From NCBI GenBank assembly GCA_963556255.1, contig OY744612.1, forward strand, positions 22,347,532 to 22,411,531: 64,000 bases of DNA, given 5' to 3'. The notes below the pieces were generated by a model, which had not been told where the DNA came from, ran no database searches, and worked only from the letters and a program-made list of their open reading frames with translations. A program made the position numbers and the translations under genes. The DNA comes from Allolobophora icterica (Eukaryota; Annelida; Clitellata; Crassiclitellata; Lumbricidae). This document shows positions 51,901-63,668 of the stretch, piece after piece (positions within the stretch are counted from its first letter, which is position 1; each line of letters opens with the position of its first letter).

Positions 51901-54900
51901 ACTTGTAATACTGTGCTTGCAAGTGTAAACTCTGCAGCTGATTCTGCATGTCTTGGCAAGTATTACACTTGGAAAACCACGGAGGTCTTGAGGGTGTAAG
52001 ATGTTGTCTTTTAGTCCAGTCTTACCATTCTGTATTGCAGACTCGTTATGTGTTTTATAATAATAATAATATTCTCCTGAATCTACCTTATAGTTCTGAT
52101 AGCAGAATTTGTGTGATGAATTTCTGTTGTATGAAATCAATTCAGCTGATGACTAGTGTGACGTGTTTAATTTGGAAAGCACGTCATGGAGTATGCCACA
52201 AAGTCTGTTGGTCTTTTCATTTTGCATAAATCAATTTTTGTTATACAAATCAATTTTGTTAATATACAAACAGTGACTATTTAGGAGTATTTGATATTCT
52301 GTAGGACAGAAGCCACCAACAGCTATAGCACGCATGAACGAGTTTAATAGTGAAATAATTTAGATGAAAATGACTAATTAGGAGTATTTGAAGTTGATTG
52401 TCTGATACTGTTTAGGACGGGAGTGACTAACGGCTACACACCGCGACCTGGCTCTCTTGATGCTCGAATCCAGGCAATTGAGGCCGAAAACAGGCGCATT
52501 GTTAATCTTGCCGCTAAGCCAGCATCCGTCCCAATCCGACTGGCAGTGAGTAGCATTCCAATAGATTCTCTGTGATTTAACTTTAATATGGAAGGAAGGC
52601 TTAAAAAGCGCTCTATGCATATTTATGTTCCTAACTTGAACTGAATGCAAATGACACCAATTTGGTGAATAGGTGATTTTAATGTAGAGATTAGTGTGTG
52701 TGAGAGAAAAGGAGCCAACTTGCGAATCTGTGTGGCTCGTAACTTCAAGTTGGTTGTTTCTTCTGTACAAGTAATGGGTATGAAGTGTTAGCGACTTCAT
52801 TTTCTTAGCCTCAGCATATCTTATCTTATCTTATCTGAACATTTGTAAAGCGCTTCTCTCAGCAGGGCTATACAGAAGCGCACATGTGAGGGTGGATGGC
52901 CAGTCCTCTCCTGTGATCATAAATTATGGCTTCTATTTTCTACATACATGCAAAAGTGTGTGTGCGTGAATGCATTTGAAACATGCACATACAAACATGT
53001 ATAACTTTTATGAAATATAACACTAAAGCCCCAATTAAATGTGGCTTTTGGGAGCCACAGCGGGTACCATCTTATGACAAGGCTATCTCTGTTTGAATAG
53101 ATCACTTCCTAAAGATGAATTTAGTTCAGGATATATTTCCCTGGTTCTGTTAGATTAGTGGTTTTCAGCGAGGGTATCGCCAAACCCTTTGATTCCACAG
53201 GCGTTGGGCAGGTTTTCCGCAGCAGCTCAATATAAAAATTAACAAAAACGCCATCTGAATTCATAAAAGGATGAGAAATTAGCAGAATTCTTTACAGCTT
53301 TCAGTCACTCATGCTGGACACGATTCTATGTTAAATCCAGTGCTTTTTTCTAGAAAAAAGGTTCCGGAACGGAACAATTATGGAAGTGCCAGTCCCCAAG
53401 AAAACTTTTGATGTCACATTTGCAGTATGAAATGGTACATTTTGAACTATATCATTTCCTAAATTACAACTTAGATAGCAGATAAAGTTAGACACTAATC
53501 AATTTTTTTTTAATTTATTAAAATAACTAAATTATTTTTTAATAGCTGAGAAAAGGTACCAGAACGCAGTTGCAGAGCATTCTGGTAGAAAAAGCAGTGG
53601 TTAAAACAATTAACATTATTACATGATTAACCCAACTTTACAAGTTACAATTTCATTATTGCTTCAAAAGTTTGATGGGTGAAACACGCTGCATTCCATG
53701 ACTGTTGAGTGCTTTGTGTAAGGTTCGTCACTGCAAAACGTTTGAAAACGACTGCTTTAGATCATGAATTGTTTATGAGGCATTTTATAATGAGAGTCCA
53801 GTTTACATGCACAATTTGAAATCCAACTTGATCACCCTCTGTAACCCGACTTTTGATTCTCTTAACTTTTCATATTTTAATGGGTTGTTGATGATGGCTG
53901 TATAGAAAGCCTTATTAGGTTAGTTTTGCCTGTTGATCGAGTGGAGAAATTGTTTTGCAGCCGGTAGACCAGAGACACGTCAAGCTTCCTCAGGTGTTGA
54001 ATGCTCTTCCTCTGTCATCAAAGTCTGGTGCTGGAACGAGCCAGAGCACCATCAACAGAGCTCCCGTTCTGGCGTTTCGTTTGGCGCCAGATGGTGTAGT
54101 CACATCGTCCTCGTCTTCTCTCAGGTTACCTGGTACAGGTAACTCACAGCCAATCATCATCATGTCCAAGTCGTCTGGTGAGAACGGCAGTACGTCATCT
54201 CAGGGCGGGCTGGTGTACATGTGTGCGGGCTGGCCGCCTAAGCAGTCGGTGCTTAAACCCATTGGTTCTGTGGGGAGAGGAGTCACAGATGGAACGGGAA
54301 CAACTGGCGCCCGGCCAGCGGCACAAACGCTTGGGAGCGTTCTTCCAAGGATGTTACCACCTGCTGCAATGTCTCCAGCGAGTCCTTCCGAGGGAGCTGG
54401 GCTGATGTTGGACGTAGGAAATGTCTGGTTTGGAACGGCTATGAATCAGCCGATTGAACCAGTGACGATCGATGAAAAGGGATTACATTTTGTACTCAAA
54501 AGCGGCGAACAAGGTCAGGAATTATATCATTTCTGTATTATGCACATGCTATGTATAACATTGTATATATGTTTTTTGTATATACACTGCAGCATGCTTT
54601 TTCAACTGTCTTAAGTGTATTTAATAATGATAACTGAGAGATTAATGTGCCCAGCGTCAAACATTACATAAATTAGATGTGTGTCATAAGTGTAACATGT
54701 GTAGCACTTTTGACAGGTGCTTCAAAGGTGATATTATGTTAAGAATTTTTATACATATGCCAATATGTGGGCACACAAGTAACATTGTGTGATCCTTGTC
54801 CTAAACTGTGTTTTATAAAAAAGTTTATTTTATGTGTTGTATGGAGGTTGTGGTGTATAATTAAATCGATTCAATTCAATGTATATTTATTCAATTCAAA

Positions 54901-56114
54901 AGTTGACAGGAACGCAACTTTGTACAATAGAAATCTCTGAAATAGCCTCTAATGCCGGAAAATCAGTCAATGGTGCTGTGCAGTTTGTACATCACGGAGT
55001 TGCTCATGGTCCTACGCACTGGCTATGTTACGCAAGCTGTGTTGTTTTATTTTGTAGAATTGCTTTTATGATTGGTGCTTTCATATTTTACTTTGTTTTC
55101 TCTTTAGAAATGCCGTTTACGATTGGTTGTGACGAGGTCATAAAGTGTGCCGCCTATTTTGGCAACATTCGTAAGCACACGTTGTTCCTGTTCGTCCTGC
55201 CCAACTGTGTCCGTCGTCTGTGCTCTCTCGGAGAGGAATTCACGTTGTCCAGCCTCATCATCATGTTCCCCCGTGCACTGTCTCAGTCACAAATCGCTAA
55301 GCTCGTCTATCTGTTCTGGCGAATGAGTCGTGTGAGTATGTTCGGTGACCTGTTTTGCGAAATTGACCAAAAATCGGCCCTTGCTTTGTTGGGCAACATT
55401 AGGCCTACTGCTGTGTCGAACATGGCCAACAAATATAACGATGCACTTGGCAACGATGTTGATACCCGCCCGCCCAGCAGTGCAGCAAAACGAGGAGTTA
55501 TTGGACGCTGTGTCCCCCAGAATGGTGCTGGAGATAGCGTATCGGTTCCGGTCGAGTCAAATGACCCTGGCAACGTGCAGTTCATATGCGACACAGCGGA
55601 AGCTTTTGAAGTTGACTGCAAGCTGGAGCCAGTTGATGAGGAGCCAGACGAAGTTCTATCTACTCATGGAGTTGGTTCAAACTACATCAAATTGGGATTA
55701 CCTTCGATCGTCGATAACAAATGTCTGACACTTGCTGAAAATCTCGTATCCAATGAAACTGTGGAAGACAACCACGCAACAGCCGTTGACAGCGGCTCAA
55801 AATCGGACGTTATCCGTAAAAGATTAAAAATACGATATCGGCCTGGAATCTTAAAACACGCCAAGAGACGTAAGACTGAGGAAAAGCACCAAACACCGCG
55901 GCAGACAACCCAGGAGGTGGAGGAGGAGGAAGAAGAAGAGGAAGAGGTGAGCAGGAACAGTGATCAACAGCCGAGGGAGGAAGATTGCGATAACCATTTT
56001 ACGATCATCGAGTGGTTCCCGGACGACAATGCCTTACCAGCAGAACATGAAGAGGACGAATCAGTGGCTTCTGAAAGTTCTCAGCACAGTGAATTACCTC
56101 GCATTCCACGGTAG
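48993..56114 (+). CDS. Bromodomain-containing protein, eight coding exons
   Basis: Coding exons: 48993-49074, 49509-49537, 49804-49938, 50698-50850, 51602-51702, 52416-52545, 53961-54513 and 55108-56114. They join in frame to 729 residues. Residues about 50-155 form a bromodomain, the acetyl-lysine reader of chromatin proteins. It has LKLLETMAASDDAKLFLEPM, the ZA loop NPLRYPEYYNMVRDPIDLSKI split over two exons, and DMNLMFDNYKRFF. The Asn that normally anchors acetyl-lysine is Phe here. After it come a short helical segment (ARIQAIEAENRRIVNLAA), a long Ser/Gly/Pro-rich region, a predicted helical part starting MPFTIGCDEVIKCAAYFGN, and an acidic C-terminal region with a Glu run. Nuclear location is inferred. 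I cannot assign an orthologue. The TAG stop lies within a possible splice donor, so the gene may continue into the SP-RING exons. Confidence 0.85.
49195..49245 (-). mobile_element. LINE 3'-end fragment
   Basis: AACTATTCAGAGGCGCTCCAG matches the reverse of the LINE 3' end at about 14,335. It lies in an intron of the bromodomain gene. Confidence 0.5.
50509..50590 (-). mobile_element. LINE 3'-end fragment with (TTGA)n tail
   Basis: TCAATCAATCAATCAATCAA is followed by ATTTATATAGCGCGCTCTTC and a segment ending AGAGGCGCTCCGAG. The order is the same as at the 3' end of the LINE at 14,283. It lies in an intron of the bromodomain gene. Confidence 0.7.
53156..53754. mobile_element. hAT MITE (TTTTCA type) hosting a nested hAT MITE
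   Basis: The ends are TAGTGGTTTTCAGCG and, from the right, CAGTCGTTTTCAAACG, a Charlie-like pair. The flanks TGTTAGAT and CTTTAGAT are an imperfect 8-bp duplication. The middle is taken up by a second element at 53,338-53,599. It lies in the intron before the long bromodomain-gene exon. Confidence 0.72.
53338..53599. mobile_element. Nested hAT MITE
   Basis: The ends are CAGTGCTTTTTTCTAG and, from the right, CACTGCTTTTTCTACC. Flanks GTTAAATC and GTTAAAAC look like a decayed 8-bp duplication. Subterminal GGTTCCGGAACGG and GGTACCAGAACG are inverted to each other. Confidence 0.72.
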
Positions 56115-56150
56115 ATATTTCTTCGTAAAATTGTGTTCAGTTTTATCTCT

Positions 56151-56210
56151 TATTACTCAGGTCAATGCAGTGCAGTAGAGTATTACTCAGGTCAATGCAG
56201 TGCAGTAGAG
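56151..56210. repeat. Perfect 30-bp tandem duplication
   Basis: The two identical units are 56,151-56,180 and 56,181-56,210, each starting TATTACTCAGGTCAATGCAG. They lie just after the TAG of the bromodomain ORF. Confidence 0.95.
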
Positions 56211-56529
56211 TATTGTATTGCAAGGTAAAGGGTACTCTCAGTTCAAAATTTTGGAACTCGGCGCCTTTCTGTGCAGGCTAATGGTTCTTTCGTGTCATTT
56301 AGGTCTGAATTAAAGATTTGTCTCTTGCAACATGCTCCATAGCCTTTTTGTTTCCATGAGCTATCAGGTTTCAACCAATGGATTACAATTCTTGACTGTG
56401 AAGCAGCCATCAATTGATGTCTTATATATTGTCATAACAGCACTGTAGAAGGCAGTAGATTAGACTAGTTACAGTAGTGTACAATGCTGGGGTATAGTGA
56501 GAGGTCTGTAGGGGGCGTTGTATTATAAT

Positions 56530-56625
56530 TAGGGCCAGTAGAAATTCACAAAGTCACGGAAGCTGTGAATTCCGTGATTTTCGGCATTTTCCATTCATGA
56601 ATGCCGTGGATTTCTACTGGCCCTA
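56530..56625. mobile_element. 96-bp hAT-like MITE with palindromic TSD
   Basis: The perfect inverted ends TAGGGCCAGTAGAAAT bound the element. ATTATAAT flanks it at 56,522-56,529 and 56,626-56,633. That string is its own reverse complement, so it extends the apparent inverted repeat to 24 bp on each side. A short hairpin (CACGGAAGCTGTGAATTCCGTG) fills much of the middle. Confidence 0.82.
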
Positions 56626-56927
56626 ATTATAATCCAAGTGTTTCTTTGCCACTACTACTGCTACTACAGTTGACAAAGTTCAGCTTATGATATGCATAAA
56701 TAATTGATAAGAATTTTTGGATCTCCACTACTTGCCTTTTACTAAGGAGTATGTGAGTTAAAGCCTCTGAGGACAGTTACTGTGCACAGTTACTGTGCAG
56801 AGACCTTGAGCAAGTCTCTCATGCATAATCAGCTAACACTGAATTAATCAGAAGAGTATAAGAAGGCAGTAAAGTTGATTTGGGGATATTGTTGGTAGTA
56901 AGTTATATGTTCATTTGATCTTTCCAG

Positions 56928-59800
56928 CTGTAAAGAGGAGAACGACCTGGAGATAGTGGCGCCTGCGAATGATTCGGATGCTGAGATGGACATTGGTGTC
57001 AGCGGCAACACTTCAGCCGTCGGTGTTAGTAGCTTATGTCATGCCATTACCACTTCTGAGAGGTCCTTACGAGGAACTACGCAAATGTTCTAACTGTTTG
57101 ACCACGTCATTCTGCTTCATCTGACCTCTCAACTTACTGATTAATGATGACCATACATTTCAAGTTTTCCTACAAGTCTTGGAATGTTGTGTGCTACTAC
57201 TTGCTGTAAATCGTAAATGGTGTTGAAGAACTGCAATGTTGTTTTATCTGTTTGCAATGTAATGGTAATGCAAGTAGACATGTATGTAGCACCTTTTTAA
57301 GTGTATGTATGTATTGTCTATCTGGACCCTTACTATATAGTGCCTTTTATGCACATTGCTAGCTTTGCACGTTTTGCTGAGATAACTAGAAGTGTCACCA
57401 CTAGTGAGCTCCCACAGCCTTGAAAAGCCCAACCAACAGATTCCCATACAGAGCTCATAACAGACACTGTCTTTGGAGTTCCTGAACTATGCAAGTGTTG
57501 GAGAAGATGTGTGATAACGCTCACAGCACACGGACCGCCAGTAACCTGAAAGCCGTTGTGACAAGAGTCTTCAATAACACGCATCTGAACACCCTGTTCA
57601 CAAAACTCAGAAGCAATTGCAAAGAGAGGAAAAAATTCTGAGGTGGCATACTAAGTCGCATTAAAGGTCCAAGCTAATGAAAATTATCGAGCGAAATTTG
57701 CTTATGACAAACTAACTGATCAAAAATGACTCGCTACAAAAACATGCAACAATCTTGGTAACCTGTGCCATATAAAATCTGAAGGGTGCTTTCTGCGAGC
57801 CTAAATGATGTTAAGTGTAGTTAAGAACTTCAAGTTAATTTTCAGACAAATGATGTTTGAGATGTAGGATCCATGTTAAGTGGGTATGTGGATAGCTAAG
57901 GAGTTAAGTAAGTGGGCAATAAGACTGTGTCTGCTCCCCAAAACTCCCTCTGATACGTTCTACTGTAGACTGAAAACTGTTCTTTTTGGCTGTGCTGGAG
58001 TTGGGAGCACCTCTGATTAGCCCCTTGAAGAGGTGCTATATAAATACTCGAATGAATGAAAGTACTCGACTGAAAGACATTAGAATTTGTTGCAGCGCAG
58101 CTTGTTACAATGAAGTTCTGGTGTAGCACTCTTTCGAGATTGTGTCAAAACGGGTCTTGTAAAGCTGAATTAAGTTTGAGATCCATGTAATTTTGTATAG
58201 ACTACATCTTTTTAGGTATGCTAAATAGGCATGATTTCGTGCCTCTGAGGTATTCTTAACAAATGGTCAGGTACTTGAATGCATACTATGTTGTTACAAG
58301 ATTTGTAGTGTGGTGATAGGCATTATAAGGATGGTACTGTGTAGGTAGATATACATGGAAAAATGGAACAAGGTTGTATATATGCTGTTGCATTTTATTT
58401 AAATGTTCAAGGAGGATGGTGAAGTGCCCGAGGATTTGGTGATGACTGGGGAAAAGATCAACATCCGCTGTCCAATAACACAACAGATCATGGAATATCC
58501 TGTCAAGAACATTCACTGCAACCACTTGTATGACAAGCAAGGCGTCGAGGATCTGATAAAGAACCGAGGAGACAAGGCCAAGTATGCTTTTGTTGTCTAT
58601 GCATCCCCAACAAATGTTTTCAGTAGGGTTGCAAATTTTAACGATTAATTAATCATCAATTAATCGTTACAAATTTTAATCGATTAATTTTGGCTTGTTC
58701 GTTTAATTTTCTTGCTTATTTCATGATGTTGAGCGGCCCATTTCCGGAATGAATGATTTGGCGAACAATGATAATGTGAAACGTTTGAGTGAAAAATTAA
58801 GCGATTATTTTGCATTTAAGGTAAATGCTGATGAAAAATGTTGAAGATGGCAACAAAATTAACTGTTTTCATTGCAATAAACAGTTCACTTACCATGGTT
58901 CAAACACATCGCTGACGTATCAACTCACTATTTGCAATTTGAACTTCAGCATTTGGAATGATTGACGTTTTTTTGTAGATAGAAAGTAGTAACTGACTCA
59001 GTGACTACATTTTTAACAGTTTTTCATGCTTTACGTAACAGATACCAATTTCATCGAATTTAATCAAAGTTAAATTTTGGAGATTAATTGATTAATTTTT
59101 TTAATCAGTATAGCCCTAGTTTTCAAACTTCCGTTACAATGCATGCACTTATTTAGATCAGTTAGTAGCCACCTGTTGACTGTGGTTGGGCATCCATTGG
59201 TTGAGCTTTGACATAGAAAACTTAGTCTCCACGTATTCTAGTGTTGGTTAATGGTTAATTAATGCATGTAAATGTGTTTTTGAAATTTTCAATGTTGTGC
59301 ATTTTAGCATCCTTGCAGGGCTTTATGATGATAGCCAGTAGGTGATTTTTAGTAAACAGAATCTAATCTTAACATTTCTGTAGCCTAATGCAAAAGGAAT
59401 GAATCGATGATTGCTTCTTAGCACAATTACAACCACATTCTGTTATCACAGTTTTTAGACAGAAACAATCAAAATCCAGCAATTTGTGCTTGACAACCAT
59501 TCTCTTTGCTCGTGGTTTTGTGTTGTTAGTGGAAATTTGTGACTACAATTTCACTTCAAGTGACCGTCAATTGATGCCTTAATCCTTGTGCATTATGATT
59601 CCAGCACTACAGAAGTCAATAGATTAGATTAGAAATTGTTTTATACTACAATGAAGGAAAGCATTGTTAGTCTTCTTTTGTGCAGATGTCCAGTGAGAGG
59701 ATGTTCCAACATGCTACCACTTCAGATGAAAGACGTTCAACACGACAGCCAACTGTCCTTCTACATACAGCAGAAACTGAACCAGACGGCATCTCGATAA
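56928..59800 (+). CDS. NSMCE2: NSE2/MMS21-type SP-RING SUMO E3 ligase, C-terminal exons
   Basis: Exons: 56928-57024, 58412-58581 and 59686-59800. The first begins with the last base of a codon, so an exon ending in phase 2 must precede it. The reading CKEENDLEIVAPANDSD is an acidic linker. Then TGEKINIRCPITQQIMEYPV with CNHLYDKQ and KCPVRGC gives the SP-RING zinc ligands in NSE2 order. The C-terminus SFYIQQKLNQTASR ends at a TAA. In known animals NSE2 is the SUMO E3 subunit of the SMC5/6 DNA-repair complex. Its N-terminal helices, which bind SMC5, are not seen in 56,115-56,927. Either they are elsewhere or too divergent, or these exons belong to the bromodomain gene upstream. A possible AATAAA lies at 60,732-60,737. 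Confidence 0.82.
57025..58411. other. Intron before the SP-RING exon
   Basis: No gene or delimited repeat is seen. A SINE-tail-like piece with GAGGTGCTATATAAATACTC lies at about 58,027. Confidence 0.4.
58582..59685. other. Intron between SP-RING exons
   Basis: ATTAATTAATC-rich segments at 58,645-58,690 and 59,085-59,110 are inverted and may be the ends of a decayed element (TTAATCGATTAATT type). Nothing else is recognised. Confidence 0.4.
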
Positions 59801-61984
59801 GAGGCACCAGTTGAGGTGGCCGCATAGACAGTTTATTCGAACAGCAAGAGCCACCCTGACTGAGAATTAAACCGTTTCAACTCAATAGTAATATATCTCT
59901 AGATAAATGCTGCATTTATGGATGCAGTATTTTGTGACCAATTTTGTACAACTAAATTTTCAAAACCAGAACAGTTGACCTGGTGAGTTGGTTCTGTACA
60001 CAGTTTCTGTTTAAATACCAGTATTCCTTGACTAGTAGTATGAGTTAGTATGAAATGTAAGCACCCCTCATTTTCTTGGTCTCTGCATGTGAAAGACAGA
60101 GACAGGCCTCCCGTTACCCACCATCGCATCTGCCATTACTACATATATGTAGGCTGTGCTGTGTTCTACGGACACCTTCTGGTACTATGATTTCTGATAT
60201 AACGTGGATATATTGTTTATCAGAATTTGGATTTATTGATTGATTTGTTGCTACGGTTTCACTTTACATGATCATCAAATGCTGCCTTGTGATGACAGGG
60301 CTACAGACATTAGATGAGATGGAGACTGAATTTAACCTTTAGTATGCGACATCATTATTATATACTTGTAACCTTATACTTAAAAGAGGCATCTAACGGT
60401 GGCGTTGTAAATTTAAATGCATTGTTCTCTATAGCGACTGTATGGCCTCAGCCCTACTCATTTTTCAATCAGTTGATCAGTTGAAATCTTTCACCACCTA
60501 TTCCCGTTGGAATGGGTGCCATGCCTTTTAAGGTCCCCATTGTATGAACAGTGCCAGCCCAAGATTCAATCTCTGAAATAGCCACCACTGATACGCAAAC
60601 TGACATCCTTGCCGTGATGTTTGTTCTAAACAATGTATCTAAAACTGGGCTTATAAGGTAGTTCCTGTGATTTATGGTAAGGTCTTGAATTTGTTTACTG
60701 CCTACATGCCTATCTCATCTGAGTAAACACCAATAAAGTTTGTGCTTGGACACACATTCACACGGGGTATAATGCAGGCTGAATAGAAATTGGCTGATTT
60801 GAACCTCGGAAAAGGGGCTGAGACTCCTAGACACCAAGTCAATCACTGTATAATAATGATATTAGAAATAATATATATAATTGTGATTGTGGAAATGTTT
60901 TGATGATAAGAAGATACGGTCTTATCCTGAGCTAAATCATTCTGGACTGTGGAAGGTGAAATACAGTGGGCCAGAAATGACAGACTGTTTGAATAATTGA
61001 AGTAATGAGTTTTTATTATGAACCTTAGAAAAACTGGCTGCTCTGTTCTACCAATCGTGTTTAGTACTTAATAAACAAAACTAATTAGTATGTATTGTTT
61101 ATTTCTTATTCTTTTACATTTTTTTCTTTCCAACATTTGGTTTTTAGTTGTTTGTAATGATGATTGCAGGTAATTTTTGGCCTTTTACTATTGAGCGTAA
61201 TGTTTTGCAAGTTAATCGACTCTTGTGTAGTCGTTGCTGGAATACTGCTGCATAATATGAACACCTTGAATCTTTTGATTCTGCATTTTAAACTTGCAGG
61301 GGTTGTGCATTAACAATGTTTGCAAACGGGTCACCTAAGTGCGGACAATGGCAGGGTGATGTGCAATGCCAACTTCACTTTGACAAGAGATAGCTTACTG
61401 ATTTTGATCTACAGGTAATTAGAGCCCTTGTGCTAGACGTGGCAGTATCACAGTTGGCCCTTTGAGCGTGGACGACTACAATATGGGGTGGTGACGTAAT
61501 GCCAAAAGGGAGGGTGCTAATCAGGGGTAAATTTTTGCACATATCTTTTATGGACTACCCCAAAGCCTGGATTAAAAGTAACATACCCTGCCAATTACAA
61601 TGCTTCTCAACTCTTGAGGTTGACTAAAATGTGTTTGGAAATATCTACTCTGGCCTGGAATAGAGTTCAAACTACATGTACTACGTTTATATGGTTACTG
61701 CCTTTGGTAGACTTTTAAAAGGCATAAGAAGATATCCAGTTCCATTATATTACACTACTATGTTCAGCAGTAGTCTCAGCCACAGTGTCCTACAAATAGC
61801 AGAGAACAGTAAAGTCTAAAATTGGCCACTTCATCTTAGACAGGACATTGAACACAGAATCTGTTTGCAGGCCATATCAGCAAATTTTAATCCACAAGTC
61901 ACCGAGTCCCATCTGTATCTTGACACAAGTAAAAGCTTTCACTGATGAGAATGACATCATAATTAAGATTTGAGCAGCAGTCAG
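59801..61984. other. Convergent intergenic region, SP-RING gene and RRP36
   Basis: Two genes point toward each other here. AATAAA at 60,732 may serve the plus-strand gene. No further gene, array or delimited transposon was found. Confidence 0.45.
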
Positions 61985-63668
61985 TTATTCCTGAAGAAAG
62001 GAAATTCTTTTTCGTTCTTTGGCCAAACGCTTCTTCTCCTGGCGCAGCTCGTACTTCTTGTAATTGCCACTGGATTTTAGTTTGTTCAGCTTTTCCTCTG
62101 TTTCCATCTTTTTCAAAACAGCTAAAATGAGGCAAAAGAAAATTCAGTAAATGGAATATAAAGGCCTTCAAAAGTGACCAACTACATTACTTCCGTCTGT
62201 TGTCTTCATAGCAAATGATGAGATTAGAACTGTTAACTTCAAATTCTGTGCCACGTTAAAGAGTGCTGGAAGTCTGTTCCACAAATGAAAGTCATCAGTC
62301 GTGGCTTGACGTACCAGTTGAGGATTGTTCAACCAGGCGTAGGTTGTCTTCCAGTTGTGGTTTATCTTACCACTTTTGGTCTGTCTTACCAGTTGTCACT
62401 TTTCTTACCAGTTGTCATTTTGCCATGAAATATTGACAGACTTTCTTAACATTTAGTTTATCTCCTTCACCTTAACTTTGAGCCTTGCATTTGAGACACA
62501 AAACACAGATATTCTGCTTGATTGTGTAGAGGAGTTTAACACCATATGAATTTGTGGGCCACTGATGTCAACCTTAGCTTACCTTAAGAGACTTCACATG
62601 TATCTGGTTGTTAATATCTAGTAAAGTTAAAAGGTGTCAGAAACATACCAGTTACGTACAGAACACAAACATGTGACAGACTTACATTTCTTGACGTAGA
62701 ACGGAGATTTTCCCTGTTTAATAAGCTCTCTTTCCTTGCTCCGCATTTCTTTCAGTTTTTTCCGTTTCTCTTCTTTCAGTCGTTCGTTTTGTTCCTGCTG
62801 ATTCTATTGGACCAAAAGAAAACACAAACTACAACATATATCGGGCAGAATTACTTATAAAGTTCTTTTATGTGACCCAACAATATAATGATCACCTGTG
62901 GGTAATGTCTGCAACTGTACACATCGACATGCGCCAATTCACAAAAGGATACAGATTATCCGATTACTCACATGTATATGTTTTTATAAACCACTACCAA
63001 ATGACTGACTTGATCAAAGATGTTAAGAAAGCTGCTTGAATGAGGCAGAATGAGGCACAAACGCAAAGTGCAAAGAACAAAGGTTTCATGGACAGATCCA
63101 GTGCGCCACTGCAGCCATGCCACCATAAACTGAGATGAGTGGGAAATGAAAGGCAAGGTACCCTGAACAGAGCTGTAGTCGAGGGTATACGCGGGTATAC
63201 AGCGTGTACTCGCCTCTAGAGATCGTATACTCGCCTCACAAAATATTTATATTTATATATTTTAAAAATATTGTAGCGTATACTCAAAAAATACTGTAGC
63301 ATATACTCACCTCTAATTTGTTTAGGAAAACTAAGCGGTAGCGTGTACTCACCTCTAATTTTACCACTACAGCCCTGACCCTGAATCTGCACTTGCTCCT
63401 ACATATCACTAAGATTCAAGGTTAACTATAATTTTCTTAAGCATTGATTGACCATCTGCACAAAGCATTTTGTGAATCAAGAAATCACTTCACATCCAAG
63501 CCCTGAAAGGATCATCGAACACTTTAATGACGAGAGTGTACTGGGAAATCGATGCAGCTTGTCGTTAAAGCGTTGAGACTAAATGCGACTTACATAGCTC
63601 TTCAATAAACTTTCAATTTTCTTCTTTTTTTCTTCGTCTTTTGTGACTTTTAGAGATTTTGCCAGCTT
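61985..63668 (-). CDS. RRP36: rRNA-processing protein RRP36 homologue, C-terminal part
   Basis: Minus-strand exons in order: 63668-63594, 62803-62686 and 62121-61985. They join in frame to 109 residues and a TAA, with GT-AG sites. The sequence starts KLAKSLKVTKDEEKKKKIES, matching the family pattern of a Lys-rich helix before LLKSYNQQEQNERLKEEKRK. It continues with LIKQGKSPFYVKKS, close to the RRP36 hallmark GKKPxFLKKSE, and ends in a basic coiled region KYELRQEKKRLAKERKRI. RRP36 is a nucleolar factor for early 18S rRNA processing in the small-subunit processome. The N-terminal exons lie beyond the right edge. The final helix diverges from the vertebrate protein. Confidence 0.83.
63168..63377. 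mobile_element. hAT MITE with perfect 8-bp TSD
   Basis: ACCCTGAA is duplicated at 63,160-63,167 and 63,378-63,385. The ends are CAGAGCTGTAGTCGAGG and, from the right, CAGGGCTGTAGTGG. The interior repeats GTATACTCGCCTC-type modules. It lies in an RRP36 intron. A reversed partial relative lies in each array unit (about 33,636-33,690). Confidence 0.9.
63518..63574. mobile_element. Hairpin micro-MITE copy 3
   Basis: The arms AACACTTTAATGACGAG and CTTGTCGTTAAAGCGTT enclose a core with CTGGGAAATCGATGCAG. The copy is 57 bp long and lies next to the RRP36 exon at 63,594. Confidence 0.72.

Noticed and set aside
54879..55107. N-terminal extension of the ORF over the last bromodomain-gene exon
   Set aside because: This stretch precedes a good acceptor (TCTCTTTAG at 55,107) and joins the previous exon in frame there. 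The extension is intron read-through.
55334..55339. Donor-like CGT|GTGAGT inside the long exon
   Set aside because: The frame stays open and composition stays coding-like for 775 bases beyond it, and the phase-matched end at 56,110 is later. It could still be an alternative donor.
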